Source: Streptomyces sp. NBC_01481 (lineage in GTDB: Bacteria > Actinomycetota > Actinomycetes > Streptomycetales > Streptomycetaceae). From it: DNA of 64,000 bases. Both the position numbers and the translations under genes were made by a program. Below are positions 16,329-26,031 of this stretch, piece by piece (the stretch's first letter is position 1; each line of letters begins with the position of its first letter). Under the pieces are notes generated by a model, which saw only the letters and a program-made list of their open reading frames with translations, did no database searches and was not told where the DNA came from. The stretch lies in the NCBI RefSeq assembly GCF_026339995.1, contig NZ_JAPEPT010000001.1, forward strand, positions 1,376,501 through 1,440,500, written 5' to 3'.

Positions 16329-17036
16329 TCAGCGCATCTTCCCGCCCCGCGGCATCCGCATGCCCTTCGGCATCGGACCCTTCGGCAGCGGCATGTTGCT
16401 CATCAGGTCGCCCATCGCACGCAGGCGGTCGTTCGCCACCGTGACCTGCGGGCCGGTGAGCACGCGCGGCAGCTTCAGCATGGTGGTGCGCACCTTCTTC
16501 AGCGGCACCTGGCCCTCGCCGTCGCCCACGATGATGTCGTGCACCGGCACGTCCACCACGATGCGCGCCATCTTCTTCTTCTCGGCCGCCAGCAGCGTCT
16601 TCAGCCGGTTCGGGTTGCCCTCGGCCACCAGCACGATGCCGGCCTTGCCGACCGCCCGGTGCACGACGTCCTGGCTGCGGTTCATCGCAACCGCGGGAGT
16701 CGTCGTCCAGCCGCGCCCCACGTTCTGCAGCACCGCGGCCGCCGCGCCGGGCTGGCCCTCCATCTGCCCGAAGGCCGCCCGCTCGGCGCGGCGTCCGAAG
16801 ACGATCGCCATCGCGAGGAAGCCCAGCAGGAATCCGAGGATGCCCAGATATACGGGGTGGTCGATCAAGAAACCGATCGCGAGGAAGACACCGAAGGTGA
16901 CGATTCCCACAGCCGCGACGACAAGACCGACCTTCGGGTCGGCCTTCCGGGTCATCTTGTACGTCAGGGCGATCTGCTTCAGTCGCCCGGGGTTCGCAGC
17001 AGCGTCAGCGCTGTCTGTGTTTGCCTTCCTCGCCAT
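16329..17036 (-). CDS. DUF4191 family membrane protein
   Basis: 235 residues from ATG 17036 (MARKANTDSADAAANPG). Two hydrophobic segments (VGLVVAAVGIVTFGVFLAIGF and HPVYLGILGFLLGFLAMAIVF, about 35-80) are followed by a cytoplasmic domain with RAVGKAGIVLVAEG and KKMARIVVDVPVHDIIVGDGEGQVPLKK. This matches the DUF4191 family conserved across actinobacteria, function unknown. The C-terminus is rich in Met, Pro and Lys. The small gene at 17056 is immediately upstream in the same direction. Confidence 0.85.
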   Translation of the reverse strand: MARKANTDSADAAANPGRLKQIALTYKMTRKADPKVGLVVAAVGIVTFGVFLAIGFLIDHPVYLGILGFLLGFLAMAIVFGRRAERAAFGQMEGQPGAAAAVLQNVGRGWTTTPAVAMNRSQDVVHRAVGKAGIVLVAEGNPNRLKTLLAAEKKKMARIVVDVPVHDIIVGDGEGQVPLKKVRTTMLKLPRVLTGPQVTVANDRLRAMGDLMSNMPLPKGPMPKGMRMPRGGKMR

Positions 17037-17055
17037 GACTGGAAGTTTACGTGGC

Positions 17056-17265
17056 CTAGGAAGTGCGACCCGCCACGGCCTCCAGTACATGCTGTGCATC
17101 GACCCGGTCCTTGGCCCTGCGCCGGTCTTCGAGGACGGCGGTCCATGCGTTCCTGCGGGCGGTGCGCTGCCCGCTGCGAAGAAGCAGCGACTCCATGGCG
17201 CGCAGAGCATCGGTGACGGACGGGATGGCGTTTGCGCGTACGGGTCGAACCGGCGCGGCCTGCAT
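17056..17265 (-). CDS. small conserved protein of unknown function
   Basis: 69 residues from ATG 17265 with a G-rich site upstream. The sequence is polar and helical: DALRAMESLLLRSGQRTARR, NAWTAVLEDRRRAKDRVDAQ. It ends 19 nt before the DUF4191 start, suggesting an operon. Typical codon use and the position between DUF4191 and lipA support a real gene. No function can be assigned. Confidence 0.6.
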   Translation of the reverse strand: MQAAPVRPVRANAIPSVTDALRAMESLLLRSGQRTARRNAWTAVLEDRRRAKDRVDAQHVLEAVAGRTS

Positions 17266-17469
17266 GGTGGAGGTCCCCCTCGGGGTGAGGATCGACGTGG
17301 TGCGGACGGTGCGGGGGGTACGGGGTGAAAACGGGGAGGCGGTGCGTGCGGTGTGACGCGGGGTGGTGCGTGCTGTGCGTAGAGCTAGCGTCACTGATTG
17401 GTGTTACCAGGGCGTGACCCCGGGGTCAAACACCGATGAAACGTTTACGCCCGTGCCGGAAAGACTGAC

Positions 17470-17513
17470 GCGGCCCGTACGCCGCCCCGACCTGCGGGGG
17501 GAGTACGGGCCGC
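17470..17513. terminator. terminator downstream of lipA
   Basis: GCGGCCCGTAC (17470-17480) pairs with GTACGGGCCGC (17503-17513). It lies about 45 nt past the lipA stop. The rest of 17266-17556 shows no gene. Confidence 0.75.
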
Positions 17514-17556
17514 GCCCAACTCGCCATTACTCGGCGGTAGTTGCTTGTGCCTGAAT

Positions 17557-18525
17557 TCACACAGTCTGGGACGTCGCCACTGCGGCGCCGCGCCGCTCCA
17601 TCGCCTGCTGGTACAGCCGCCCCGCGCGGTACGAGGAACGCACCAGCGGGCCCGACATCACACCGGAGAAGCCGATCTCCTCGGCCTCCTCCTTCAGCTC
17701 CACGAACTCGTGCGGCTTCACCCAGCGCTCGACCGGGTGGTGGCGCACCGACGGACGCAGATACTGCGTGATCGTGATCAGCTCGCAACCCGCCTCGTGC
17801 AGGTGCCGCAGCGCCTCGCTGACCTCCTCGCGCTCCTCGCCCATGCCCAGGATCAGGTTCGACTTGGTGACCAGGCCCGCCTCGCGGGCGCGCGTGATGA
17901 CCTCGAGGGAGCGCTCGTAACGGAAACCGGGGCGGATCCGCTTGAAGATCCGCGGCACGGTCTCGACATTGTGCGCGAGCACCTCGGGGCGGGCGGAGAA
18001 GACCTCGGCCAGCTGCTCGGGCACCGCGTTGAAGTCGGGGATGAGGAGCTCGACCTTGGTGCGGCCGGCCTCGCGCTGCGAGGTCATCGAGTGGATCTGG
18101 CGCACGGTCTCCGCGTACAGCCAGGCGCCGCCGTCCTCCAGGTCGTCGCGCGCGACGCCCGTGATGGTGGCGTAGTTCAGGTCCATCGTGACGACGGACT
18201 CGCCCACCCGGCGCGGCTCGTCACGGTCCAGCGCCTGCGGCTTGCCCGTGTCGATCTGGCAGAAGTCGCAGCGCCGGGTGCACTGGTCGCCACCGATGAG
18301 GAAGGTCGCCTCGCGGTCTTCCCAGCATTCGTAGATGTTCGGACAGCCGGCTTCCTGGCACACGGTGTGCAGACCCTCGCTCTTCACGAGCTTCTGCATC
18401 TGCGTGTACTCGGGGCCCATCTTCGCCCGGGTCTTGATCCACTCGGGCTTGCGCTCGATGGGGGTCTGGCTGTTGCGGACCTCCAGGCGCAGCATCTTGC
18501 GTCCGTCGGGTGCGACTGCGGACAC
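17557..18525 (-). CDS. lipA: lipoyl synthase
   Basis: 322 residues from GTG 18525 (GGGAG 6 nt upstream). This radical-SAM enzyme inserts two sulfurs into octanoyl groups on lipoyl domains. The auxiliary cluster cysteines are in [12 protein letters not shown] and the radical SAM cluster is [16 protein letters not shown] and HNVETVPR are also conserved, and the C-terminal RSSYRAG carries the serine ligand. It sits about 100 nt downstream of lipB, and the products of this pair modify the E2 subunit encoded at 31557. All hallmark residues are present. Confidence 0.97.
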   Translation of the reverse strand: MSAVAPDGRKMLRLEVRNSQTPIERKPEWIKTRAKMGPEYTQMQKLVKSEGLHTVCQEAGCPNIYECWEDREATFLIGGDQCTRRCDFCQIDTGKPQALDRDEPRRVGESVVTMDLNYATITGVARDDLEDGGAWLYAETVRQIHSMTSQREAGRTKVELLIPDFNAVPEQLAEVFSARPEVLAHNVETVPRIFKRIRPGFRYERSLEVITRAREAGLVTKSNLILGMGEEREEVSEALRHLHEAGCELITITQYLRPSVRHHPVERWVKPHEFVELKEEAEEIGFSGVMSGPLVRSSYRAGRLYQQAMERRGAAVATSQTV

Positions 18526-18627
18526 GACCGGCTCCCTACAGCTTCGATTCTTCGGCGAACACCAGGGTACGCCCGTAATTCGTACGGCTTTACGTCTGGC
18601 CAACCTGCGGCCGGACGGCCGCATTCC

Positions 18628-19455
18628 TCAGACGGTCGCCTTCTCCGCCTCGCGCGGCTGCTCCGCCTCGCGCTCGATCACACGCGGCCTGAGGTCCGCG
18701 TGCTCCAGTACGTCGCGCAGCTGCCTCTCCAGTACGGGGAGCACCTCCGCGATCGTGATGTCGCGGCCCAGCTCGTTCGCCAGCGAGGCCACGCCCGCGT
18801 CCCGGATCCCGCACGGCACGATCCGGTCGAACCAGGTGTTGTCCGGGTTCACATTGAGCGCGAAGCCGTGCATCGAGACGCCCTTGGCGATACGGATGCC
18901 GATCGCCGCGAGCTTGCGGTCCTCGCGGCGCTGGCCCGCGTTGGACGGCGCGTACTCCGGGCCGTTCAGCCGCGGATCGAACTCGTCGTCCTGGAGCCGT
19001 GGGTCGAAGTCGAGCGAGAGGCCGCCGACAGCCGGGCGCTGGTCCACCGGGTCGCCCAGTACCCAGACGCCGCTTCGGCCCTCGACCCGGCTCGTCTCCA
19101 GGCCGAACTCCGCGCAGGTGAGGATCAGGGCGTCCTCCAGCCTGCGGACATGCGCGACGACATCCACCGGACGCGGCAGCTTGAGGATCGGGTAGCCCAC
19201 CAGCTGGCCGGGGCCGTGCCAGGTGATCTTGCCACCGCGGTCGACGTCGACGACGGGAGTGCCGTCGAGGGGGCGCTCGCTGTCCTGCGTACGCCGCCCC
19301 GCCGTATACACCGGCGGATGCTCGAGCAGCAGACAGGTGTCCTCGATCTCGTCGGCGAAGCGGGCGGCGTGAACCTCGCGCTGCTTCTGCCACGCCTCCT
19401 GGTACTCGACGGCTTCGTCGCCGAACCCCAGATGGACGAACCGGAGCTCACTCAC
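18628..19455 (-). CDS. lipB: lipoyl(octanoyl) transferase
   Basis: 275 residues, GTG start at 19455. It transfers octanoyl groups from acyl carrier protein to lipoyl domains. Visible: [14 protein letters not shown], the [15 protein letters not shown] substrate loop, the catalytic Lys in [10 protein letters not shown], and the catalytic Cys in DRIVPCGI. Compared with short bacterial forms it has an insert around [22 protein letters not shown] and a charged C-terminal tail. It precedes lipA in the same direction. Confidence 0.96.
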   Translation of the reverse strand: MSELRFVHLGFGDEAVEYQEAWQKQREVHAARFADEIEDTCLLLEHPPVYTAGRRTQDSERPLDGTPVVDVDRGGKITWHGPGQLVGYPILKLPRPVDVVAHVRRLEDALILTCAEFGLETSRVEGRSGVWVLGDPVDQRPAVGGLSLDFDPRLQDDEFDPRLNGPEYAPSNAGQRREDRKLAAIGIRIAKGVSMHGFALNVNPDNTWFDRIVPCGIRDAGVASLANELGRDITIAEVLPVLERQLRDVLEHADLRPRVIEREAEQPREAEKATV

Positions 19456-19694
19456 GGCTGTGCCTCCCTAGAACCTTCAGCGTGCACTCATCACGCCCCA
19501 GCCACTGTACGGCGGCCCTCGGGAAAGCGGCCGGGCAGGGATGTTCGCCGGATGTCCGTCAGTGGCGACCTCAATCCTCACACGATCGGATGAATGTGAA
19601 GCGAAGGTGGCGGTGTGGGTGGGAAGTGCCGCTAAATTCGCGCCGTTCCATGAGGGCTGCTCCCCGGCCCGGAAGGCAGGAGACCGCACAGCTG

Positions 19695-21140
19695 ATGACG
19701 GAACGACCCCCACAGCGCATCCCCAACCGACAGCTCGCCGCGCTCATCGCAGAAGCCGGATTCTCCAACGCAGGACTCGCCCGCCGGGTGGACCAGCTCG
19801 GCCTCGAGCACGGACTCGATCTGCGCTACGACAAGACGTCCGTCACCCGCTGGCTGCGCGGACAGCAGCCGCGCGGTACGACGCCCGCGCTGATCGCCGA
19901 GGTCTTCACACGGCGGCTCGGCCGCCGGCTGTCGGCGCAGGACCTCGGTCTCGACGCCTGCGCCCCCGTCTACGCCGGTCTGGAGTTCGCGGCCACGCCC
20001 GAAGAGGCCGTCGACATCGTCAGCGGGCTGTGGCGCAAGGACTCCGGCAGCCATGTGGAGCTGCGCAAGATTGCTTTCACCCCGGCCGGTCTGGTGGTGC
20101 CGAGCCGGGACTGGCTGATCGGCCGGGCCGACGAGCGGGTGAGCCGGGGAGAAGCCGTGCAGAACGGCACGATCCGTGTCCCCCAGCAGGGCCGCGCCTC
20201 CGTCCCCCGCCAGCGCGGCACCGAACGGGGGCCCGGCCAGAAAGTCTCCGGCGGCGACATCGCGGCGCTGCGTTCGGTCGGCGAGCTCTTCCGCAGCCTC
20301 GACAACGCCTACGGCGGCGGGCACGCCCGGCAGGCCCTGGTGCGTTATCTGGAGCACGAGGCCGAGCCGATGCTCCGCGGCACATACGGGGAGGTGACCG
20401 GGCGGCGGCTGTTCGCCGCGGCCGCGGATCTGACCCGGCTGGCCGGCTGGACCTCGTACGACATTGCGGCGCACGGTCTCGCCCAGCGCTACTTCGTCCA
20501 GGCGCTGCGGCTTGCCCAGGCCGCGGGCGACCGGGCGTACGGCTCGTATGTGCTGGTCACGATGAGCCGCCAGGCGGTCTACCTCGGGCACGGGCGCGAG
20601 GCGGTCCAGCTCACCCGCGTCGCCCAGCAGGGCGTGGGCTCCTCGGCGCCGCCGGTCGTGCAGGCGCTGCTGCACGCCGTCGAGGCACGCGGGCACGGGG
20701 TGCTCGGCGAGGTGCGGGCGTGCACCGCCGCGCTGGTGCGGGCCGAGCGGGCACTGGAGACGGCGCGGCCGGGGGACGATGTGCCGCACTGGGCGCGCTT
20801 CTTCGACGAGGCGCAGCTCGCGGACGAGTTCGGGCACTGCCACCGGGATCTGCAGCAGTACCGCTCGGCGGTGCAGCACGCGGAACGCTCGCTGCAGCTG
20901 CGCGCTCCGGCGTACGCGCGCAGCCGCCTCTTCTGCCGGGTGGTGCTCGCGTCCGCCCGGCTCGGGCTGGGGGAGCTGGACCAGGCGTGCGCGCTGGGGG
21001 CGGAGGCGGCGTTGCAGGCGTCGGAGATGCGGTCGGCGCGGGCGGTGGAGTACGTGCGGGACTTCGAGCGGCGGCTGGAGCCGTACCGGGACGCGGCGGC
21101 GGTGCGGAACTATCGGGACCGGGTCGCTGCGCTGGGCTAG
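19695..21140 (+). CDS. large regulatory protein with N-terminal HTH and helical repeats
   Basis: 481 residues from ATG 19695 (MTERPPQRIPNRQLAAL). The first 80 residues form a DNA-binding-like unit (LAALIAEAGFSNAGLARRV ... SVTRWLRGQQPRG). From about residue 190 on, the sequence is helical with TPR-like features (YFVQALRLAQAAGDRAYGSYVL; ALLHAVEARGHGVLGEVRACTAAL). This architecture is common among Streptomyces developmental and antibiotic regulators. It is divergent from lipB. Its ligand and targets are unknown. Confidence 0.8.
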   Translation: MTERPPQRIPNRQLAALIAEAGFSNAGLARRVDQLGLEHGLDLRYDKTSVTRWLRGQQPRGTTPALIAEVFTRRLGRRLSAQDLGLDACAPVYAGLEFAATPEEAVDIVSGLWRKDSGSHVELRKIAFTPAGLVVPSRDWLIGRADERVSRGEAVQNGTIRVPQQGRASVPRQRGTERGPGQKVSGGDIAALRSVGELFRSLDNAYGGGHARQALVRYLEHEAEPMLRGTYGEVTGRRLFAAAADLTRLAGWTSYDIAAHGLAQRYFVQALRLAQAAGDRAYGSYVLVTMSRQAVYLGHGREAVQLTRVAQQGVGSSAPPVVQALLHAVEARGHGVLGEVRACTAALVRAERALETARPGDDVPHWARFFDEAQLADEFGHCHRDLQQYRSAVQHAERSLQLRAPAYARSRLFCRVVLASARLGLGELDQACALGAEAALQASEMRSARAVEYVRDFERRLEPYRDAAAVRNYRDRVAALG

Positions 21141-21264
21141 GGCGGGGGTTGTTCCCCACCCCGCCCCTTCCCGTAACCAAGGGGCTTCGCCCCCTGGACC
21201 CTGGGCTGCGCCCCGGACCCCGCGCGCCTGCGGCGGGCTTGTTCCCCACCCCCGCCCCTTCCCG

Positions 21265-21341
21265 AACTGGGGGCAAGCCCCCAGACCCCCGTATGCGACC
21301 TTCGGCCGCATGTCCTCAAACGCCGGACGGGCTGAACAATC
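21265..21341 (+). repeat. interspersed intergenic repeat (copy 1)
   Basis: This run of 75 or so bases (GGGGGC...GCCCCC hairpin, then CCCCGTATGCGACC and the core CAAACGCCGGACGGGCTGA) recurs almost unchanged in reverse orientation at 60525-60603. Shorter versions lie at 30812, 35001 and 44553. It occupies most of the 258-nt gap 21141-21398 between convergent genes. Confidence 0.75.
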
Positions 21342-21398
21342 AGCCCCGCCGGCGATTGAGGCGCGGGGGTTCGGGGGCGGAGCCCCAGAGGGGGTGCG

Positions 21399-22745
21399 CT
21401 AGGCGGCCGTCGAGAGCGCGGCCGCCTCCTGGCGTGGGGACTGGACGCCGAAGTCGCGCAGGATCGCCTCCGCCGCCCTTCTGCCCGAGAACAGCGCCCC
21501 CTGCACCGTGCTCGTGTCCCGGTGGTCCCCGCAGACGTACAGGCCCGACAGCAGCCGCACCGGGCGGCGCAGGTCGTGGGGTGGGGGCATCGCAGGGACC
21601 GCCTCCGGGTCGTGGTGGACCGACAGGAGTTCCCAGTCGTCGGTCGGCGTGCCGTACAGCGTGGCGAGGTGCGCCCGGACCCTGCGGTCCAGATACGGCG
21701 GGGGAGTCCCGAGCACGGTCGAGGAGATCAGCACCCGGCCGGCCGGTGCGCGCGAGGGGTCGACCTCGCTCATGACCGCGGTGTGCGAGACGGGCCCGCC
21801 GCGGTCCGCGTCCAGGACGAGGGCCGGGTCGGCGAGCGGGGCCCCGGGCGCGGTGTGGTGCAGCACCGTCACCGGGTGGAAGGGCGGCACCCGCAGCCCC
21901 GGCAGCAGTTCGGCGGCCGCGCGGGCGCCGGTGGCCAGCAGCAGGGCGCGGCAGCGCAGTTCGCCGTACTCCCGGGTTCTGACCCGGGAGATGGAGGCGT
22001 CGCTGACGCGGATGCCCGTGTGGACCGTGCCGGGCGGCAGGGCGGCCGCCAGCTGGCGGGGCAGCACCGCGGCGCCGCCCTCGGGCACGCACATCAGGCC
22101 GCGTGCGAAGCCGCGCAGCGCGAGATCGGCGCACCGGCTGGACGTGATGAGCGCCGGGTCGCAGAGCAGCGTGGAGAGCAGCGGCCGCAGGAAGCCGTGG
22201 ACCGTGCGCGCCGGCATTCCGCGGGCGCAGAGCGAGCCCGCCGTCGCCCGTTCGGGGCGGGCGAGCAGGCGCTCCACCGAGGTGCCCGCGAGGCGGGCCA
22301 GGGACGCGCCGAGCCGCGCCTGGTCCAGCGGCCTGGGGGCGCTCGCGAGGGCGCGTGCGACGGTGAATGCTCCCCCTACGCCCCGGAGGGTGTGGGGAGA
22401 CCCCCATCGCGCGCCCCCCGGTTCGCCGGTTCGGCGGACCACTTCACCGGTGCGCTGCAGCCGTCCCCCGCTGTGCACGAGCAAACCGGGCGAAAAGGGC
22501 CGCAGGACGACGTCCCCGAGCCCGCCCGTACGGCGCAGTTCGGGATACGAAGTGTTGAGCAACTGGCCTATGCGGTCGAGCCGGAAACCGTCGAGCTCCT
22601 CGGTGGCCATCCGGCCGCCCACCTCGGGGGCGGCCTCCAGAACCCTGACCGAGACGCCTGCGCCGGTCAGTTGATGAGCCGCCGAGAGACCGGCGATTCC
22701 GGCCCCGACAATGATGACGTCCGCATGATGAGCGGTGCTGAGCAC
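21399..22745 (-). CDS. FAD-dependent amine-oxidase-type oxidoreductase
   Basis: 448 residues. N-terminal FAD site: VIIVGAGIAGLSAAHQL with VLEAAPEVGGRM, the dinucleotide fold of the protoporphyrinogen oxidase/phytoene desaturase group. The C-terminal LSGLYVCGDHRDTSTVQGALFSGRRAAE is the second FAD-contacting motif. A middle region with FLRPLLSTLLCDPALITSS would form the substrate pocket. The substrate cannot be inferred; no carotenoid or haem genes adjoin. It is transcribed leftward, with the TIGR01777-type gene downstream of its start at 22975. Confidence 0.88.
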   Translation of the reverse strand: MLSTAHHADVIIVGAGIAGLSAAHQLTGAGVSVRVLEAAPEVGGRMATEELDGFRLDRIGQLLNTSYPELRRTGGLGDVVLRPFSPGLLVHSGGRLQRTGEVVRRTGEPGGARWGSPHTLRGVGGAFTVARALASAPRPLDQARLGASLARLAGTSVERLLARPERATAGSLCARGMPARTVHGFLRPLLSTLLCDPALITSSRCADLALRGFARGLMCVPEGGAAVLPRQLAAALPPGTVHTGIRVSDASISRVRTREYGELRCRALLLATGARAAAELLPGLRVPPFHPVTVLHHTAPGAPLADPALVLDADRGGPVSHTAVMSEVDPSRAPAGRVLISSTVLGTPPPYLDRRVRAHLATLYGTPTDDWELLSVHHDPEAVPAMPPPHDLRRPVRLLSGLYVCGDHRDTSTVQGALFSGRRAAEAILRDFGVQSPRQEAAALSTAA

Positions 22746-22974
22746 GTGCCCCTCCCCGAGGTCGGCGCGGCTGGTGGGAGGCTCATGCCCCCAACAGGCC
22801 CGAGGAATACCCGAGTTCCGCCCGAGACTAGGCAGGGGTGGCCGAACCGGGAGTCGCGCATGCGGTGGAGCACCGGTGCGCGGGGGCGCACGCCTCCTTC
22901 CGGGAGCGCCGCCCGGGCTTCGCCCCGCGATCGACCCCCGCGCTCCCGATGCGATCGACCCCCGGACCCGAAGC

Positions 22975-23874
22975 TCAGACGGACGCGTGCACGGCCGCGC
23001 CGATCGCCTCGTCGATGCCGGGGAACGCGAACGAGAAGCCCGACTCCAGCAGCCGCGTCGGCAGCACCCGCGCGCTGGTCAGGATGTCCCCGGTCAGCTC
23101 GCCGAGCGCGATCCGCAGCGCGGGGGCCGGGACCGCGAAGACCGTCGGACGGTGCAGTGCGCGGCCCATCGCCGCCGTGACCTCGCGATTGGTGACCGGG
23201 TCCGGGGCCGTGAGGTTGAAGGGCCCGGACAGCGACTCCGTATCGAGGAGATGCCGCAGCGCCGCGACCTCGTCGTGCAGCGAAATGAAGCTCCAGTACT
23301 GCCTGCCGTTGCCGAGCCGCCCGCCGAGGCCGGCCTTGAACAGCGGGAACATCCGGCCCCAGGCCCCGCCCTCGCGTGCGACCACAAGTCCGGTGCGGGC
23401 GATGGCAGTCCGGATGCCCGCCTCCTGCGCCGGAGCCGCCGCCGCTTCCCACTCCACGGCCATGTTTGGCAGAAATCCGTCGCCCGGGGGCGCGCTCTCG
23501 TCCACCGCGCGGTCCCCGGTGTCGCCGTAGTAGCCGATCGCGCTGCCGCAGACCAGCACCCGCGGCGGTTCGGCCAGCGAGGCCAGGGCCTCCGCCACGG
23601 CGGCCGTGCCCAGCACGCGGCTGTCCCTGATCTTCTTGCGGTACGCGTCGTTCCAGCGGCGCTCGCCGATCCCGGCGCCCGCGAGGTGCACGACGCCCTC
23701 GCAGCCGACCAGTCCCGCCGCGTCGACGTACTGCCGCTCCGGATCCCACTCCACCTCGTCCCCGGCCTGCGGTGGGCGGCGCACCAGGCGCACGACCTCG
23801 TGCCCGTCCGAGCGCAGCGAGCGTACGAGTGCTGTACCGATGAGCCCGGTGGAGCCGGTGACCGCGATTCGCAT
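22975..23874 (-). CDS. TIGR01777-type NAD(P)-binding epimerase-like protein
   Basis: 299 residues from ATG 23874. It is an extended SDR with RIAVTGSTGLIGTALVRSL at the N-terminus, VVHLAGAGIGERRW, VCGSAIGYYGDTGDRAVDE, and a C-terminal DUF1731-like end (LESGFSFAFPGIDEAI). This matches the YfcH/TIGR01777 family of nucleotide-sugar-epimerase relatives. Family function is unsettled. It diverges from the acetyltransferase gene, with about 40 nt between starts. Confidence 0.9.
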   Translation of the reverse strand: MRIAVTGSTGLIGTALVRSLRSDGHEVVRLVRRPPQAGDEVEWDPERQYVDAAGLVGCEGVVHLAGAGIGERRWNDAYRKKIRDSRVLGTAAVAEALASLAEPPRVLVCGSAIGYYGDTGDRAVDESAPPGDGFLPNMAVEWEAAAAPAQEAGIRTAIARTGLVVAREGGAWGRMFPLFKAGLGGRLGNGRQYWSFISLHDEVAALRHLLDTESLSGPFNLTAPDPVTNREVTAAMGRALHRPTVFAVPAPALRIALGELTGDILTSARVLPTRLLESGFSFAFPGIDEAIGAAVHASV

Positions 23875-23918
23875 GGGCTCATCCTGCCCCGCGGGAGCCG
23901 CATGGCACAGTGACGTCC

Positions 23919-24416
23919 ATGTCCGAGTCGCACATACGTCCCGCACTGCTCGCCGACGAGGCGGCCCTCGGCGAGCTCGACCGCGACACCTGGTCGCCGC
24001 TGCACGCCGTACAGCAAAAGCCCCGGCCGCCCTACGATCCGTTCTTCGACTCGAACCACCGGCCCGAGCACTTCCTGGTCGCCGAGGACGCCGACGGCAG
24101 CGTCGTCGGCTACATACGGCTGATCCCGCCCACCCCGCTCGCCTGCAACCAGCATGTGCGCCAGATCCAGGGGCTCGCGGTGGCCGGCCGGGCGCGCGGG
24201 CGCGGCATCGGGCGGGCACTGCTGCGGGCGGCGTTCGACGAGGCGCGGCGGCAGGGCGCGGTGCGCATGACACTGCGGGTGCTCGGCCACAACAAGCCGG
24301 CGCGGGCGCTGTACGAGTCGGAGGGCTTCGTGGTCGAGGGCGTGCTGCCGGGGGAGTTCTACCTGGACGGGCAGTACGTCGACGACGTGATGATGGGCCG
24401 CGGCCTCACCCGCTGA
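23919..24416 (+). CDS. GNAT family N-acetyltransferase
   Basis: 165 residues from ATG 23919; GTG 23910 is an alternative. Acetyl-CoA-binding motif A is IQGLAVAGRARGRGIGRALLRAA (about residues 84-106, R-G-x-G-I-G), followed by MTLRVLGHNKPARALYESEGF, the motif B asparagine and tyrosine of GNATs acting on small amines or protein N-termini. The C-terminus YLDGQYVDDVMMGRGL is typical of the RimJ/L-like branch. Substrate unknown. Confidence 0.9.
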   Translation: MSESHIRPALLADEAALGELDRDTWSPLHAVQQKPRPPYDPFFDSNHRPEHFLVAEDADGSVVGYIRLIPPTPLACNQHVRQIQGLAVAGRARGRGIGRALLRAAFDEARRQGAVRMTLRVLGHNKPARALYESEGFVVEGVLPGEFYLDGQYVDDVMMGRGLTR

Positions 24417-24457
24417 GCGGCGGCGAAAAGCAACTCGCCCGCCCCGCACGGGAGTTC

Positions 24458-24979
24458 TTACGGCTCCCCGAAACGCTCCCAGAGCTTGGGGAAACGCCCC
24501 GCCAGGGCCGCGTCGTCGTCGAAGTCGAACGGCGTGCCGACCGGCTCGGCCGCCTGCGGCGGGATTCCCAGATCCGGTGCGACAACGCCGGTGAGCTGCT
24601 CGTACGCCTCGTCCGCCGCGTAGCCCAGCTCCTCGCCGTCCCCGTCGATGTCCTCGTCGAACTCGTCGAGGAGCTCGGCGAGCGTGTCCGGATCGTGCAC
24701 GGCGCCCTCGAAGATCTCCCGGCCCTGACCGATCAGCCAGCAGCGGAAGTAGTCGAACGCGTCGTCGCTGGCGCCGCCGAGCAGCACGGCGGCCGCACCC
24801 CACAGATCCCAGGTGTACGCGCGGTTGTAGCGGGCCTCGAAGTGCCGTGCGAAATCCAGCACGGAGTCGGGGTCGAGCTGCAACAGCCGCTCGACCAGCA
24901 GCTCGGCATGGTCCTCGGGGTCGCCCTCGGCGGCCTCGCGGGTGCTGTCGATGATCTCCCAGAACTCCGTCTCGTCCAT
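24458..24979 (-). CDS. DUF4240 domain protein
   Basis: 173 residues from ATG 24979. MDETEFWEIIDSTREAAEGDPEDHAELL opens the DUF4240 domain, followed by FEARYNRAYTWDLWGAAAVLLGGASDDAFDYFRCWLIGQGREIFEGAV. This family is frequent in Streptomyces with no known biochemical role. The protein is strongly acidic, with no signal or membrane segment. It is convergent with the acetyltransferase and divergent from the SDR at 25102. Confidence 0.9.
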   Translation of the reverse strand: MDETEFWEIIDSTREAAEGDPEDHAELLVERLLQLDPDSVLDFARHFEARYNRAYTWDLWGAAAVLLGGASDDAFDYFRCWLIGQGREIFEGAVHDPDTLAELLDEFDEDIDGDGEELGYAADEAYEQLTGVVAPDLGIPPQAAEPVGTPFDFDDDAALAGRFPKLWERFGEP

Positions 24980-25101
24980 CACGGGACAAGCATCGTGGTT
25001 GGCGGGGGGCTGCGCACGCGGAGCCGCCGAAATGCTGAGTCTTTCGATGAGCTGATGAATGGCGGACAGAGGATGTCGGGTATCCGTGCGACGGTCGGTC
25101 C

Positions 25102-26031
25102 ATGACGACGAAAACACCCCTGGCAGGGAAAGTCGCACTGGTCGCGGGCGCCACCCGGGGCGCGGGCCGTGCCATCGCCGTACAGCTGGGCGCCGCGGGC
25201 GCGACCGTCTACGCGACCGGAAGGACCACCCGCGAGCAGGTCAGCGAGGTCGGCCGGGCGACGGAGACCATCGAGGAGACGGCGGAACTGGTCACGGCCG
25301 CGGGCGGCGAAGGCATCGCCGTACCGACGGACCATCTGGAGCCCGGGCAGGTACGGGCGCTGGTCGGGCGGATCGAGCGGGACCACGGCCGGCTCGACAT
25401 CCTGGTCAACGACATCTGGGGCGGCAACTTCCTGCTCGACTTCAACACGAAGATGTGGGACGTCGAGCTGGACCGTGGGCTGCGGATGCTCGATCTCGGA
25501 GCCAAGAGCCACATCATCACCAGCAGCATCGCGCTTCCCCTGCTGGTGAAGCAGCCCGGCGGTCTGGTCGTCGAGGTCACCGACGGCACGGCCGCCACCA
25601 ACAAGGGTTTCCGCGAGAACTTCTACTACGACCTCGCCAAGAACGCCCCGATCCGCATGGCCTTCATCCTGGGCGAGGAGCTGAAGAGTGTGGGCGCCAC
25701 GGCCGTCGCAGTCACTCCGGGCTTCATCCGCTCCGAGGAGATGCTCGACATCTTCAAACTCACCGAGGAGACCTGGCGCGACGGGATCGACAGGCAGCCG
25801 CACTGGGCGCTGTCCGAGTCGCCCGTCTATCTCGGCCGGGGAGTCGCCGCGCTCGCCGCCGATCCGGAGCGGGCCCGCTGGAACGGACAGTCACTGTCCA
25901 GCGGTGACCTGGCCAAGGAGTACGGAGTCACCGACGCGGACGGCAGCCGGCCGGACGTCTGGGCGTACATGATGGCGGAGAAGGCGGCGGAGCAGACCGG
26001 GGACAAGCCGTCCATGGAGGACTACCGGTAG
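25102..26031 (+). CDS. short-chain dehydrogenase/reductase
   Basis: 309 residues. Cofactor loop VALVAGATRGAGRAIAVQL (TGxxxGxG variant with Ala first), then TVYATGRTTRE, DILVNDIWGG in place of the usual NNAG, and a Tyr-Lys pair in NFYYDLAKNAPI. Longer than a classical SDR because of a C-terminal extension. The arginine in TGRTT suggests NADP(H). It overlaps tail-to-tail by 10 nt with the WYL regulator at 26022. Substrate unknown. Confidence 0.88.
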   Translation: MTTKTPLAGKVALVAGATRGAGRAIAVQLGAAGATVYATGRTTREQVSEVGRATETIEETAELVTAAGGEGIAVPTDHLEPGQVRALVGRIERDHGRLDILVNDIWGGNFLLDFNTKMWDVELDRGLRMLDLGAKSHIITSSIALPLLVKQPGGLVVEVTDGTAATNKGFRENFYYDLAKNAPIRMAFILGEELKSVGATAVAVTPGFIRSEEMLDIFKLTEETWRDGIDRQPHWALSESPVYLGRGVAALAADPERARWNGQSLSSGDLAKEYGVTDADGSRPDVWAYMMAEKAAEQTGDKPSMEDYR